A program made the position numbers and the translations under genes. The notes below the pieces were generated by a model. The model had not been told where the DNA came from. It searched no databases and saw only the letters and a program-made list of their open reading frames with translations. From Spirochaetales bacterium (GTDB lineage Bacteria; Spirochaetota; Spirochaetia; Sphaerochaetales; Sphaerochaetaceae), in contig JALFYG010000132.1 of assembly GCA_022784805.1 (NCBI GenBank), positions 1 to 8,364 of the forward strand: DNA of 8,364 nucleotides, in the 5' to 3' direction. Shown one piece after another: positions 1 through 5,705 of the stretch. The number at the start of each line of letters is the position of its first letter. The stretch's first letter is position 1.

Positions 1-385
1 TCATGATAGCCATGAATACAGCCTTCTGTCCTCTGAACTTATACTTGGCCAAGCCAAAGCCACAGAGAGAAGCCAACATTACTGTGGTTATGGCACAGAC
101 AGAGGCAACAATAAGAGAGTTAAAGAGGTTACGGAAGAAAATGTTATCTCCGTGGTTACCTACAATAGCTTTCTGGAAGTTGGTGAGGAACGTTCTTGTG
201 GTTGTGGTGAAATACTTGGATGAAGGAATCCATGTATATGGCATACTCATGATCTGCTTTGCATCCATAAATGCAGCAGTAGCCATGAAAATAAGCGGAA
301 GGATACAGAACACCAAGACAATTGTAAGGAATACGTAGCATAATACTTCCCCTACACTTACTTTACCTACAAATTGGTTTTTCAT
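1..385 (-). CDS. Carbohydrate ABC transporter permease, MalG type (3' end beyond window)
   Basis: Inner-membrane permease of a sugar ABC importer, pairing with the permease encoded just upstream. The visible 128 codons begin MKNQFVGKVSVGEV, followed by a first membrane helix (about residues 13-37) and a periplasmic loop. A second hydrophobic segment follows (about 88-107), then the motif CGFGLAKYKFRGQK that is typical of the MalG/UgpE family just after TM2. The cytoplasmic EAA loop that would contact the ATPase lies outside the window. The ATG at 385 is preceded by AAGGAGG, which overlaps the stop codon of the upstream permease; the gap is only 11 bases, so translation is probably coupled. 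The family is secure; the sugar cannot be told. The gene is cut by the window edge, not visibly broken. Confidence 0.93.
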   Translation of the reverse strand, partial: MKNQFVGKVSVGEVLCYVFLTIVLVFCILPLIFMATAAFMDAKQIMSMPYTWIPSSKYFTTTTRTFLTNFQKAIVGNHGDNIFFRNLFNSLIVASVCAITTVMLASLCGFGLAKYKFRGQKAVFMAIM

Positions 386-396
386 TCCATTCCTCC

Positions 397-1320
397 TTAA
401 TAATCTACGTCGTCACCACTCTGGAACTTAAACTGCAGTGCAGTGAATACCAGCATGATTAAGAAGAGGACGATACTCATGGCGCTTGCCCTGCCAAGAT
501 AGCCATTGTTTACACCAGTGAAGTAGATGTTCATGGTGATGACATCGATTGGAGCTCTTGCTGTTCCTCCCTGTACAAACATGTACTGGGTGGAGAATGT
601 CTTGAGACACTGGAGCATTGCCATAATGGATACAAGCACTACTGTCGGCTTCAAAAGCGGCAGAGTAATGTGCCAAAAAGAGTGCCAACGGCTGGACCCA
701 TCAACCAAAGCTGCCTCATATAATGTTGAAGGAATAGATGCCAGTCCTGTTATAAATAGGATTGTAAAGTATCCGATATATTTCCAGAAGTACACAATCA
801 TTGTAGAGATCTGAAGCATTGTATTGTTCGTAAGCCACTGATAATCCTTTCCACTTGTTCTCATCAGGAAGTTTGAAAACTGGTTAACGAGACCTGTAGG
901 CTGGAAAAGAATCATCCAGATTGTTGCTGCAACTACGCTGGATAGTACAGCTGGAGTATAGAAACAGAGTTCATAGAACTTTGAGTGTCCTGGCTTTCTC
1001 AGTTGTGACAACAATACAGCTACAAAGAGTGAGACTACTACCATTGGAATGAAGGTTCCAATTGTGAACTCAAGAGTAGCCCTAAGGGAATTCATGAGGG
1101 AATATCCACCGTTTCCCTTTGTGAAGATATAAATATAGTTTTCAAGGCCTACGAAGCTGTAGTTTCTGCTAATGGCCTTGCGATTGGTCAAGCTTGTTAT
1201 AAAAGCGCTGATAATCGGGTAAAAAGCAAAGACTGCGAAAAACACAAGGCAAGGTACTGTGAAAGCAAAACCCCATCTTGCCTGGCGTTTTTCAATGCTG
1301 TATTTTTTCGTTTTCTTCAT
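397..1320 (-). CDS. Carbohydrate ABC transporter permease, MalF/UgpA type
   Basis: First inner-membrane permease of a sugar ABC importer. The 307-residue protein has a basic N terminus (MKKTKKYSIEKRQARWG), a first helix around residues 18-42, and five further hydrophobic segments to about residue 297. The cytoplasmic EAA loop that docks on the ATPase is clear at residues 201-225 (EAALVDGSSRWHSFWHITLP), with the expected Gly and the Leu-Pro end. Length is normal for this family (about 290-310). I chose the ATG at 1320; a TTG at 1332 would add four residues (MDIK) but has no ribosome site, while the ATG has a weak GGA eight bases upstream. The weak site, with the stem-loop upstream, suggests less permease than binding protein is made. 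No ATPase gene is seen; a shared MsmX-like ATPase elsewhere is possible. Confidence 0.93.
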   Translation of the reverse strand: MKKTKKYSIEKRQARWGFAFTVPCLVFFAVFAFYPIISAFITSLTNRKAISRNYSFVGLENYIYIFTKGNGGYSLMNSLRATLEFTIGTFIPMVVVSLFVAVLLSQLRKPGHSKFYELCFYTPAVLSSVVAATIWMILFQPTGLVNQFSNFLMRTSGKDYQWLTNNTMLQISTMIVYFWKYIGYFTILFITGLASIPSTLYEAALVDGSSRWHSFWHITLPLLKPTVVLVSIMAMLQCLKTFSTQYMFVQGGTARAPIDVITMNIYFTGVNNGYLGRASAMSIVLFLIMLVFTALQFKFQSGDDVDY

Positions 1321-1348
1321 TTTTATGTCCAAAAAAAGTTAATGAAAA

Positions 1349-1380
1349 TGCCTTGGACCCCCAAGTGAGGAACCAAGGCA
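1349..1380 (-). terminator. Intercistronic stem-loop with U tract, possible attenuator or RNA-stabilising hairpin
   Basis: In the 73 bases between the binding-protein stop and the permease start, an 8-bp perfect inverted repeat (TGCCTTGG at 1349-1356, CCAAGGCA at 1373-1380) encloses 16 bases. In the minus-strand RNA it is followed by UUUUCAUUAAC and then seven Us. A competing shorter hairpin, CTTGG (1352-1356) with CCAAG (1361-1365), uses the same left arm. Such a hairpin after the binding-protein gene is known from the E. coli malE-malF type of arrangement, where it raises binding-protein level over permease level. Its role here is inference. Confidence 0.6.
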
Positions 1381-1393
1381 AAAGAATGAATTA

Positions 1394-2698
1394 TTAGTCT
1401 TCGAGGATTTCCATGACTGCTGTCTGGAGTGTCTTGTATGCATCTGCTGGTTCTACGCCCTGGAGCATAACACTCTTGATAGCTGTGTTGATTGCACTCT
1501 GGATTGCTGTAGCACCCTTCTCGTGGTAAACAATGTGAGATCTTGCGAAGTCACCTGAGAATACTTCTGAGTATGGCATGCTGGCATATGTTTCACTGTT
1601 CATGAGTGCGTTTGTTGGCTGAATAAGTCCAACCTGTGTCAGGTATTCTTCAGCATGTCCTGGTGTGAGGAGGAAGTACTTGATGATGTCCCAAGCAACC
1701 TTCTGCTCTTCCTTGGATGCATCTGCGTTGACCATATAGAAGTGGCCATAGTAGCAACCTGCAACATCTTTGACAGCGTCTTCGAATACTGGATATGGAA
1801 CAACCATCCACTCGCCACTGTTGTAGAAGTCTGGGTTATCAGAGAGGATTCTTGCTTCCTGATAGAGACCTGTGTTACACATAGCGATGTCGTTGTTGTC
1901 CTTGTTGAAAAGCTTTCTTGCAGCTGTGAGGGTTGGGTTACCAAGGTTATTTCCAGATGGTCCCCATTCCTTCATGAACTGAAGTGCCTTGACCCAAGCT
2001 TCTTCGTTGACACATCCTTTTTCTCCGTCGAGAGCTCCACCAAGCTGTTCAACCATTGGAACGAAGTATGTGAGCTCATAAGAATATCTGAAGTCGAATC
2101 CACGACGAGTAATGATGTCTCCATCTCTGATAACAAGCTTCTTGCTGACTTCAACCATTTCTTCCCATGTCTTTGGATAGTCTGTTTCTGGATCAAGACC
2201 TGCATCTCTGAAGACCTTCTTGTTAAGGAAGATAGACCAGTTAGTTGTTTCGAGAGGAAGACCATAAACATCTCCGTCATAAACAACAGCGTCGATCATA
2301 CCGTCTGCATAGCTTGCGATAAGATCTTTTGCACTATCAAAACCAAGTGTCTTGTAATCAGCTGGGGCAACTCTTCCTGCTTCGATATACTGATACTCGT
2401 TTTCGATAGGAAGGTTGAAGAATGTTGGTCCCTGTCCTGCAGCGAAAGCAGTCTGAACAAGTTCTCTGAGCTTTTCAGCACTCTGGCGTGTAACGTTGAT
2501 AGTTACATTTGGATGCTGAGCTGTATACTCTGCAATATATTTCTCTTCAAGAGCCTGTCTTGCAGCATCTTCATGTGTCCAGAATTCAATTGTAATAGGC
2601 TTGCTGTCATCAACAGTAGCTGTTTCTGCACCACCCTGAGCAAAGAGTGGAATAGCAATAAGTGCCAAAGCACAAAGTGCCACCAAAAGTTTTTTCAT
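1394..2698 (-). CDS. Extracellular sugar-binding protein of ABC importer (family 1 solute-binding protein)
   Basis: Periplasmic binding protein that delivers a sugar to the two permeases encoded downstream. The 434-residue product starts with an export signal: two lysines, a hydrophobic stretch to about residue 19, and probable type I cleavage after FA at 19-20. The only nearby cysteine (Cys9) is not in a lipobox, so a soluble periplasmic protein is likelier than a lipoprotein. Family signatures: ITIEFWTHE (35-43), the hinge region DGDVYGLPLE (141-150) followed by FLNKKVFRDAGLDPE, and PKTWEEM (175-181). The track-length start at 2728 would add ten residues; the ATG at 2698 is chosen because GGGAGG lies seven bases upstream and because it begins the signal peptide exactly. 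Two TAA stops in tandem end it. Specificity is unknown; several Trp/Tyr residues could stack on sugar rings. Confidence 0.95.
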   Translation of the reverse strand: MKKLLVALCALALIAIPLFAQGGAETATVDDSKPITIEFWTHEDAARQALEEKYIAEYTAQHPNVTINVTRQSAEKLRELVQTAFAAGQGPTFFNLPIENEYQYIEAGRVAPADYKTLGFDSAKDLIASYADGMIDAVVYDGDVYGLPLETTNWSIFLNKKVFRDAGLDPETDYPKTWEEMVEVSKKLVIRDGDIITRRGFDFRYSYELTYFVPMVEQLGGALDGEKGCVNEEAWVKALQFMKEWGPSGNNLGNPTLTAARKLFNKDNNDIAMCNTGLYQEARILSDNPDFYNSGEWMVVPYPVFEDAVKDVAGCYYGHFYMVNADASKEEQKVAWDIIKYFLLTPGHAEEYLTQVGLIQPTNALMNSETYASMPYSEVFSGDFARSHIVYHEKGATAIQSAINTAIKSVMLQGVEPADAYKTLQTAVMEILED

Positions 2699-2705
2699 AT
2701 TAGTT

Positions 2706-2711
2706 CCTCCC
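2706..2711 (-). promoter_or_regulatory. Ribosome binding site deciding the start of the sugar-binding protein
   Basis: GGGAGG on the minus strand, seven bases before the ATG at 2698. It rules out the in-frame start at 2728, which would place this site inside the coding region. Confidence 0.8.
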
Positions 2712-2817
2712 TTTTGAACTACAAACATTGTCCATCATTTATTCGTAAAATCAATAAAAATTTGACTGAAAAATCATATTTTACTTAGTTTTTTTGACTA
2801 ATTTTTGTTGTTTGTTT

Positions 2818-2833
2818 AAAAGTTGGCACTTTT
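2818..2833. promoter_or_regulatory. 16-bp palindrome, possible operator for the sugar transporter operon
   Basis: Perfect inverted repeat AAAAGT-TGGC-ACTTTT with 6-bp arms and a 4-base centre. It lies about 25 bases downstream of the expected transcription start of the promoter at 2866-2893 and about 120 bases upstream of the binding-protein start. Position and symmetry fit a dimeric repressor acting as a block to elongation. No regulator gene is in the window, so the factor is unknown. Confidence 0.4.
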
Positions 2834-2860
2834 GATTTGTTTTACTTATAGCTCTATAAT
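2832..2860 (+). promoter_or_regulatory. Possible plus-strand promoter, mirror image of the transporter promoter
   Basis: TTGATT (2832-2837), 17 bases, then a perfect TATAAT (2855-2860). By matrix criteria it is as good as its minus-strand counterpart, yet no plus-strand gene lies downstream before 5157; a transcript would run antisense through the two small genes. It may be an accident of the palindrome. Confidence 0.35.
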
Positions 2861-2873
2861 TTCTAATTATAGA
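2853..2873. repeat. 21-bp palindrome spanning the -10 boxes
   Basis: TCTATAATT (2853-2861), centre TCT, AATTATAGA (2865-2873): a perfect 9-bp inverted repeat. Each arm contains TATAAT reading outwards, one on each strand, so it overlaps both candidate promoters. It could be a regulator site that closes the promoter, or simply the structure of a bidirectional promoter. Confidence 0.6.
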
Positions 2874-2893
2874 AACAGACAAAAGAGAATCAA
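2866..2893 (-). promoter_or_regulatory. Sigma70-type promoter for the sugar ABC operon
   Basis: On the minus strand: TTGATT (2888-2893, four of six consensus), 16-base spacer, TATAAT (2866-2871, six of six). Transcription would start near 2859 and give a leader of about 160 bases before the binding protein. A nearer but weaker candidate is TTGATT followed 16 bases later by GACAAT, ending around 2730. No terminator separates this region from the small gene ending at 2949. Confidence 0.5.
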
Positions 2894-2948
2894 AATCGGT
2901 TTACATATTTGTGCGATGTACAACTATTTTTAGCTCAATAAAGTTATT

Positions 2949-3221
2949 TCAGTTCTCTCTTATCACTCCGATTTCAATAAATATCGGATAAAGGTATGAT
3001 GCCCCGAACACACCAAGCTTCTTGGGGCCGCTCACATTCCCCTGTAGTTTCTCCACTTCCTCCATGGCCTTCATTACGCTTGATTGCGTGATGGACTTGT
3101 CTTTTCTTGAGACAAAGATCTCTCTGCCTCTTACTTTGAATGTGAAATCAAGACCGGAGTATGTCTTGAGTGGGGTTCCTTCCAGACTACGAATCTTTTC
3201 CCACAAAACTTCCTCTGTCAT
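2949..3221 (-). CDS. Small hypothetical protein, 90 residues, second of a coupled pair
   Basis: I do not recognise this protein with confidence. It is soluble, with no signal peptide or membrane helix. Predicted layout: an N-terminal helix (MTEEVLWEKIRSLEG), two short strands (DFTFKVRG at 25-32 and REIFVSRK at 33-40) forming a likely hairpin, and a helix at about 45-60 (SSVMKAMEEVEKLQG). It ends with GPKKLGVFGASYLYPIFIEIG (61-85 region). The pattern of a basic strand pair, a helix and then a Gly-Pro/GASYLY segment resembles a small domain that I recall from other hypothetical proteins, possibly DNA-associated, but I cannot name it. The start at 3221 is six bases after the stop of the preceding small gene and has only a close GAGG, so translation is probably coupled. 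No terminator is evident after it. Confidence 0.75.
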   Translation of the reverse strand: MTEEVLWEKIRSLEGTPLKTYSGLDFTFKVRGREIFVSRKDKSITQSSVMKAMEEVEKLQGNVSGPKKLGVFGASYLYPIFIEIGVIREN

Positions 3222-3227
3222 AGCCTC

Positions 3228-3464
3228 TCACTTTTTTCCAGCCATTGACTTCAGTGTCTCTATTAATTCCAGGTCGCTTTGAGTGACTTTTAAATTAGTC
3301 TTTATCTCTTTCTCGCTATCTGGCTTTTTGACGCTGACAGCGAATACAGTGCCTTCTTCTATTTTAGTTCCTGCCATATACTCAAGAAACTTTACAAACT
3401 GAGGATGATTACCTGAGAACTCGTTCCATGCACCCTTTAACTTCATGACATCAGAAATATTCAT
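3228..3464 (-). CDS. Small hypothetical protein, 78 residues, first of a coupled pair
   Basis: Unrecognised small soluble protein, no signal peptide. It begins MNISDVMKLKGAWNEF, with a helical first half (to about residue 32; a His-Pro at 20-21 may break the helices). A strand pair follows (TVFAVSVKKP at 39-48 and KTNLKVTQ at 55-62), then a C-terminal helix SDLELIETLKSMAG. The second half, with NLKVTQSDLELIETL, looks like a conserved domain I have seen in small proteins of gut anaerobes, function unknown to me. Two ATGs lie in tandem; AAGGGGAG (3471-3478) is three bases before the first (3467) and six before the second (3464), so the second is chosen. I see no convincing promoter of its own; read-through past the ygeY terminator is possible. 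Confidence 0.78.
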   Translation of the reverse strand: MNISDVMKLKGAWNEFSGNHPQFVKFLEYMAGTKIEEGTVFAVSVKKPDSEKEIKTNLKVTQSDLELIETLKSMAGKK

Positions 3465-3470
3465 CATTCA

Positions 3471-3478
3471 CTCCCCTT
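3471..3478 (-). promoter_or_regulatory. Ribosome binding site deciding between two tandem ATGs
   Basis: AAGGGGAG on the minus strand. Spacing is three bases to the ATG at 3467 and six to the ATG at 3464; the latter is the more usual distance. Confidence 0.6.
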
Positions 3479-3514
3479 ACTAATATGAGTACAAAATGAA
3501 AAAACGTCTATATA

Positions 3515-3556
3515 AAAAGCAATTGGGGCTGAATTTTTCATCAGCCCCGTGCTTTT
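3515..3556 (-). terminator. Rho-independent terminator of ygeY
   Basis: A perfect 8-bp GC-rich stem, GGGGCTGA (3525-3532) with TCAGCCCC (3541-3548), has an 8-base loop. It is extended by an outer 7-bp AT-rich stem (AAAAGCA at 3515-3521 with TGCTTTT at 3550-3556) across a small internal bulge. On the minus strand it lies about 22 bases after the ygeY stop and is followed by a U-rich stretch. Because the outer stem supplies a T run in both directions, it could also stop a plus-strand transcript. Confidence 0.88.
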
Positions 3557-3570
3557 CAAGTAAAGGTTTC

Positions 3571-4947
3571 TTACTTAATATCGTTTCCTGTCAATTCCTG
3601 GCGGAAAGATGTAGCGCTCTCTGTCTTGTCGCCTGGCTTATAGAGCATAGGAACAGCTGCATAGAGTGCTGCACAGACTACCAAGTCCTGCTTCCATGTG
3701 ATTTCGTTTGGAGCATGAGCCTGGCTCTCAGCGCCAGGTCCGAATCCTACGCAAGGAATACCATATCTTCCCTGGATGGATACGCCGTTTGTTGAGAATG
3801 TCCACTTATCTGTAAGAGGTCTTCCGACTCTCTTTGCCTTGGCTGTTTCGTCAGCCCAAAGTCTTTCGTCTCCCCAAAGAGCATGGTGTGCATCGATGAG
3901 AGCCTGAACGTGTGGAGCTGTTTCCTTATTAATCCATGTTGGGAAGAAACACTCTGTCTTATAGACTTCGCCTGTCCAAGCTGGTCTGTCATACCAGTAC
4001 ATAGAGACTTTGACGTCATCGCCATACTTCTTTACTGCTGGAAGATCTTCGATTTCCTTCAAACAGCTCTGATATGTCTCACCTGCTGTCATTCTTCTGT
4101 CGATGGAGATTGCACAGCTGTCAGCTACAGCACAGCGGGAAGGAGATGTGTAGAAGATCTGGCTTGTTGTACATGTACCACGGCCAAGGAATCTTGCATC
4201 TTCATAGTGCTCTGAGTTGTACTTTGGATCCAACATCTTTACAAGACCCTTGATCTCAACAGAGTCATCTGCAGGGTTCTCGTTGAGAGCTCTTACGTCC
4301 TGGAGAATGTCAGCCATCTTATAGATAGCGTTGTCACCTCTCTCTGGAGCTGATCCATGGCAGCTTACGCCCTTGACGTCAACTCTGATTTCCATTCTTC
4401 CTCTGTGTCCACGATAGATACCACCGTCTGTTGGCTCTGTGGAGATGACGAATTCAGGAACAATCTTATCTACGTTATAGATGTACTGCCAGCACATACC
4501 GTCACAGTCTTCTTCCTGGACAGATCCTACGACCATGATCTTATATCCTTCTGGAATAAGTCCAAGGTCTTTCATGATCTTTGCGCCATATGTAGCAGAA
4601 GCCATACCGCCTTCCTGGTCACTACCGCCACGGCCATAGATTATCTTGTCTGTTTCATATCCCTTGTAAGGATCCTGTTCCCAGTTATTGATGTTTCCGA
4701 TACCTACTGTGTCGATGTGGCTGTCGATTGCGATGATCTTGTCGCCTTCGCCCATCCATCCGATTACGTTTCCAAGTCCATCGATTTCGACCTTGTCATA
4801 ACCAAGCTTCTCCATCTCTTCCTTGATTCTGTATACGACACCCTTCTCCTCGCAGCTCTCAGATGGAATTGCGATCATATCCCTCAAAAACTTGGTCATT
4901 GCTGGACCATACTCTTCTGCGGCCTTCTTAATTGCAGCGTAATCCAT
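3571..4947 (-). CDS. ygeY: YgeY family selenium/purine-linked M20 metallohydrolase
   Basis: Cytosolic dinuclear-metal hydrolase of the M20 peptidase clan, in the YgeY branch known from the E. coli ygeW-ygeX-ygeY-hyuA-ssnA-xdhD cluster. That cluster is tied to selenium-dependent molybdenum hydroxylases and anaerobic purine/urate breakdown; the exact substrate is unsettled. All metal and catalytic residues are visible: SHIDTVG (His77, Asp79), GRGGSDQEGG (Asp110), QEED (Glu145 base, Glu146 ligand), STEPTDGG (Glu171) and SQAHAPNE (His411). SCHGSAPERGDNA (195-207) marks the dimerisation domain. The N terminus (FLRDMIAIPSESCEEK) is near-identical in style to E. coli YgeY as I recall it. At 458 residues it is roughly 50 longer than that protein, with apparent insertions near 225-250 and 358-380 and a tail. 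The ATG at 4947 has GGAGG six bases upstream. None of the usual cluster partners is nearby. Confidence 0.95.
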   Translation of the reverse strand: MDYAAIKKAAEEYGPAMTKFLRDMIAIPSESCEEKGVVYRIKEEMEKLGYDKVEIDGLGNVIGWMGEGDKIIAIDSHIDTVGIGNINNWEQDPYKGYETDKIIYGRGGSDQEGGMASATYGAKIMKDLGLIPEGYKIMVVGSVQEEDCDGMCWQYIYNVDKIVPEFVISTEPTDGGIYRGHRGRMEIRVDVKGVSCHGSAPERGDNAIYKMADILQDVRALNENPADDSVEIKGLVKMLDPKYNSEHYEDARFLGRGTCTTSQIFYTSPSRCAVADSCAISIDRRMTAGETYQSCLKEIEDLPAVKKYGDDVKVSMYWYDRPAWTGEVYKTECFFPTWINKETAPHVQALIDAHHALWGDERLWADETAKAKRVGRPLTDKWTFSTNGVSIQGRYGIPCVGFGPGAESQAHAPNEITWKQDLVVCAALYAAVPMLYKPGDKTESATSFRQELTGNDIK

Positions 4948-5001
4948 AGACTTCCTCCGTTTATCTATTCTCTATTAAAGGGATTAACCCTATCTAGAAA
5001 T

Positions 5002-5030
5002 ATGCTAATCTCGAAAATCGGGTTTGTAAA
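5002..5030 (-). promoter_or_regulatory. Sigma70-type promoter for ygeY
   Basis: On the minus strand: TTTACA (5025-5030, five of six), 17-base spacer, TAGCAT (5002-5007, four of six). Transcription would start near 4995 and give a leader of about 48 bases. An AGGG/CCCT inverted repeat (4979-4991) sits right at the start of that leader and could be a small operator or hairpin. Confidence 0.5.
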
Positions 5031-5065
5031 CAGAAATTGTTGCGTTTTGTTGCATTATTTATTTG

Positions 5066-5145
5066 ATTTCTTTGGCTTTTATTTCTACCTTTATTTCTTT
5101 TCCCTTTCCTTATTCCTTTTTCTCCCTTCATTTCGTATCATTTTT
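5066..5145 (+). other. Pyrimidine-rich leader upstream of the CHR transporter pair
   Basis: About 80 bases on the plus strand are almost entirely T and C, with only scattered A and G, and end just before the GAGGAGG ribosome site (5146-5152) of the first CHR gene. The plus-strand RNA would be unstructured here and purine-poor. I find no clear promoter for the CHR genes in the shared intergenic region (4948-5156); the best candidate, TTGTTG at 5037-5042 with a TATTTG 17 bases on, is weak. Confidence 0.5.
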
Positions 5146-5156
5146 GAGGAGGCTCT

Positions 5157-5705
5157 ATGCTTTTTGATCTATTCATCACTTTTGCAAAAATAGGAGTCAT
5201 GACCTTCGGCGGAGGATATGCAATGCTCCCTATTCTTCAAAGAGAATTAGTGGAGAACAAAGGATGGTCAACAGAAGAAGATCTTGCTGACTACTTTGCC
5301 ATCGGCCAGTGTACTCCCGGTATAATTGCAATAAACACAGCTACATTTATAGGAACCAAACAGAAAGGAATAATCGGGGGAATCGTTGCATCCTTGGGTA
5401 TGGTTTTCCCTTCCCTTGTCATCATTACGCTTATTGCCACGGTTCTCACCACATTCTCAGAGCTTGAGATAGTGAAGCATGCTTTTGCAGGAATAAGAGT
5501 TGCTGTCTGTGTCTTGATCTTCAATTCAGTTTTGAAGCTGATGAAGGGCGCAATAAAAGATTATTATGCCCTCTTTATCTTCATAGGAATATTCTTGGTG
5601 GCACTCTTCACTTCTGTTTCCACGGTCTGGCTTATCATTGCTTCTGCCATCTTTGGTATTCTTATCAACACCCTGGTCAAGAAGAAGGGAGATAAAACAA
5701 AATGA
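5157..5705 (+). CDS. Short-chain CHR (chromate transporter family) protein, first subunit
   Basis: Half-size inner-membrane protein of the CHR superfamily (182 residues; the long-chain ChrA is about 400 with two such halves). Family marks: TFGGGYAMLPIL (16-27), GWSTEEDLADYFAIGQ, and CTPGIIAINTATFIG (52-66), followed by four or so hydrophobic segments to about residue 172 and a basic tail (KKKGDKTK). Short CHR proteins encoded in pairs act together, one of each orientation; experimentally studied pairs export chromate. In anaerobes lacking chromate exposure the natural substrate may be another anion, so chromate is a family label here. The ATG at 5157 has GAGGAGG four bases upstream. The stop overlaps the next start in ATGA. 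Confidence 0.93.
   Translation: MLFDLFITFAKIGVMTFGGGYAMLPILQRELVENKGWSTEEDLADYFAIGQCTPGIIAINTATFIGTKQKGIIGGIVASLGMVFPSLVIITLIATVLTTFSELEIVKHAFAGIRVAVCVLIFNSVLKLMKGAIKDYYALFIFIGIFLVALFTSVSTVWLIIASAIFGILINTLVKKKGDKTK

Noticed and set aside
3..338. Plus-strand open frame at the left edge
   Set aside because: It is the complement of the MalG-type permease, which has family motifs, a ribosome site and an operon position.
1655..2788. A 377-codon open frame on the plus strand
   Set aside because: It lies wholly antisense to the sugar-binding protein gene, whose family is certain; the translation is Cys/Ser-rich with no recognisable domain and has no ribosome site.
2785..2802. TTAGT/ACTAA short inverted repeat around an A/T run in the transporter control region
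   Set aside because: Five-base arms in an AT-rich region are expected by chance, and the promoter element it would overlap has a poor -35.
2912..2926. Possible hairpin TTGT...ACAA after the second small gene
   Set aside because: The four-base stem is too weak and lacks a T run, so it was not called as a terminator.
4357..5193. A 278-codon open frame on the plus strand
   Set aside because: It is antisense to ygeY, crosses the shared intergenic region and runs into the first CHR gene in another frame; the product is low in complexity where it covers the pyrimidine tract.
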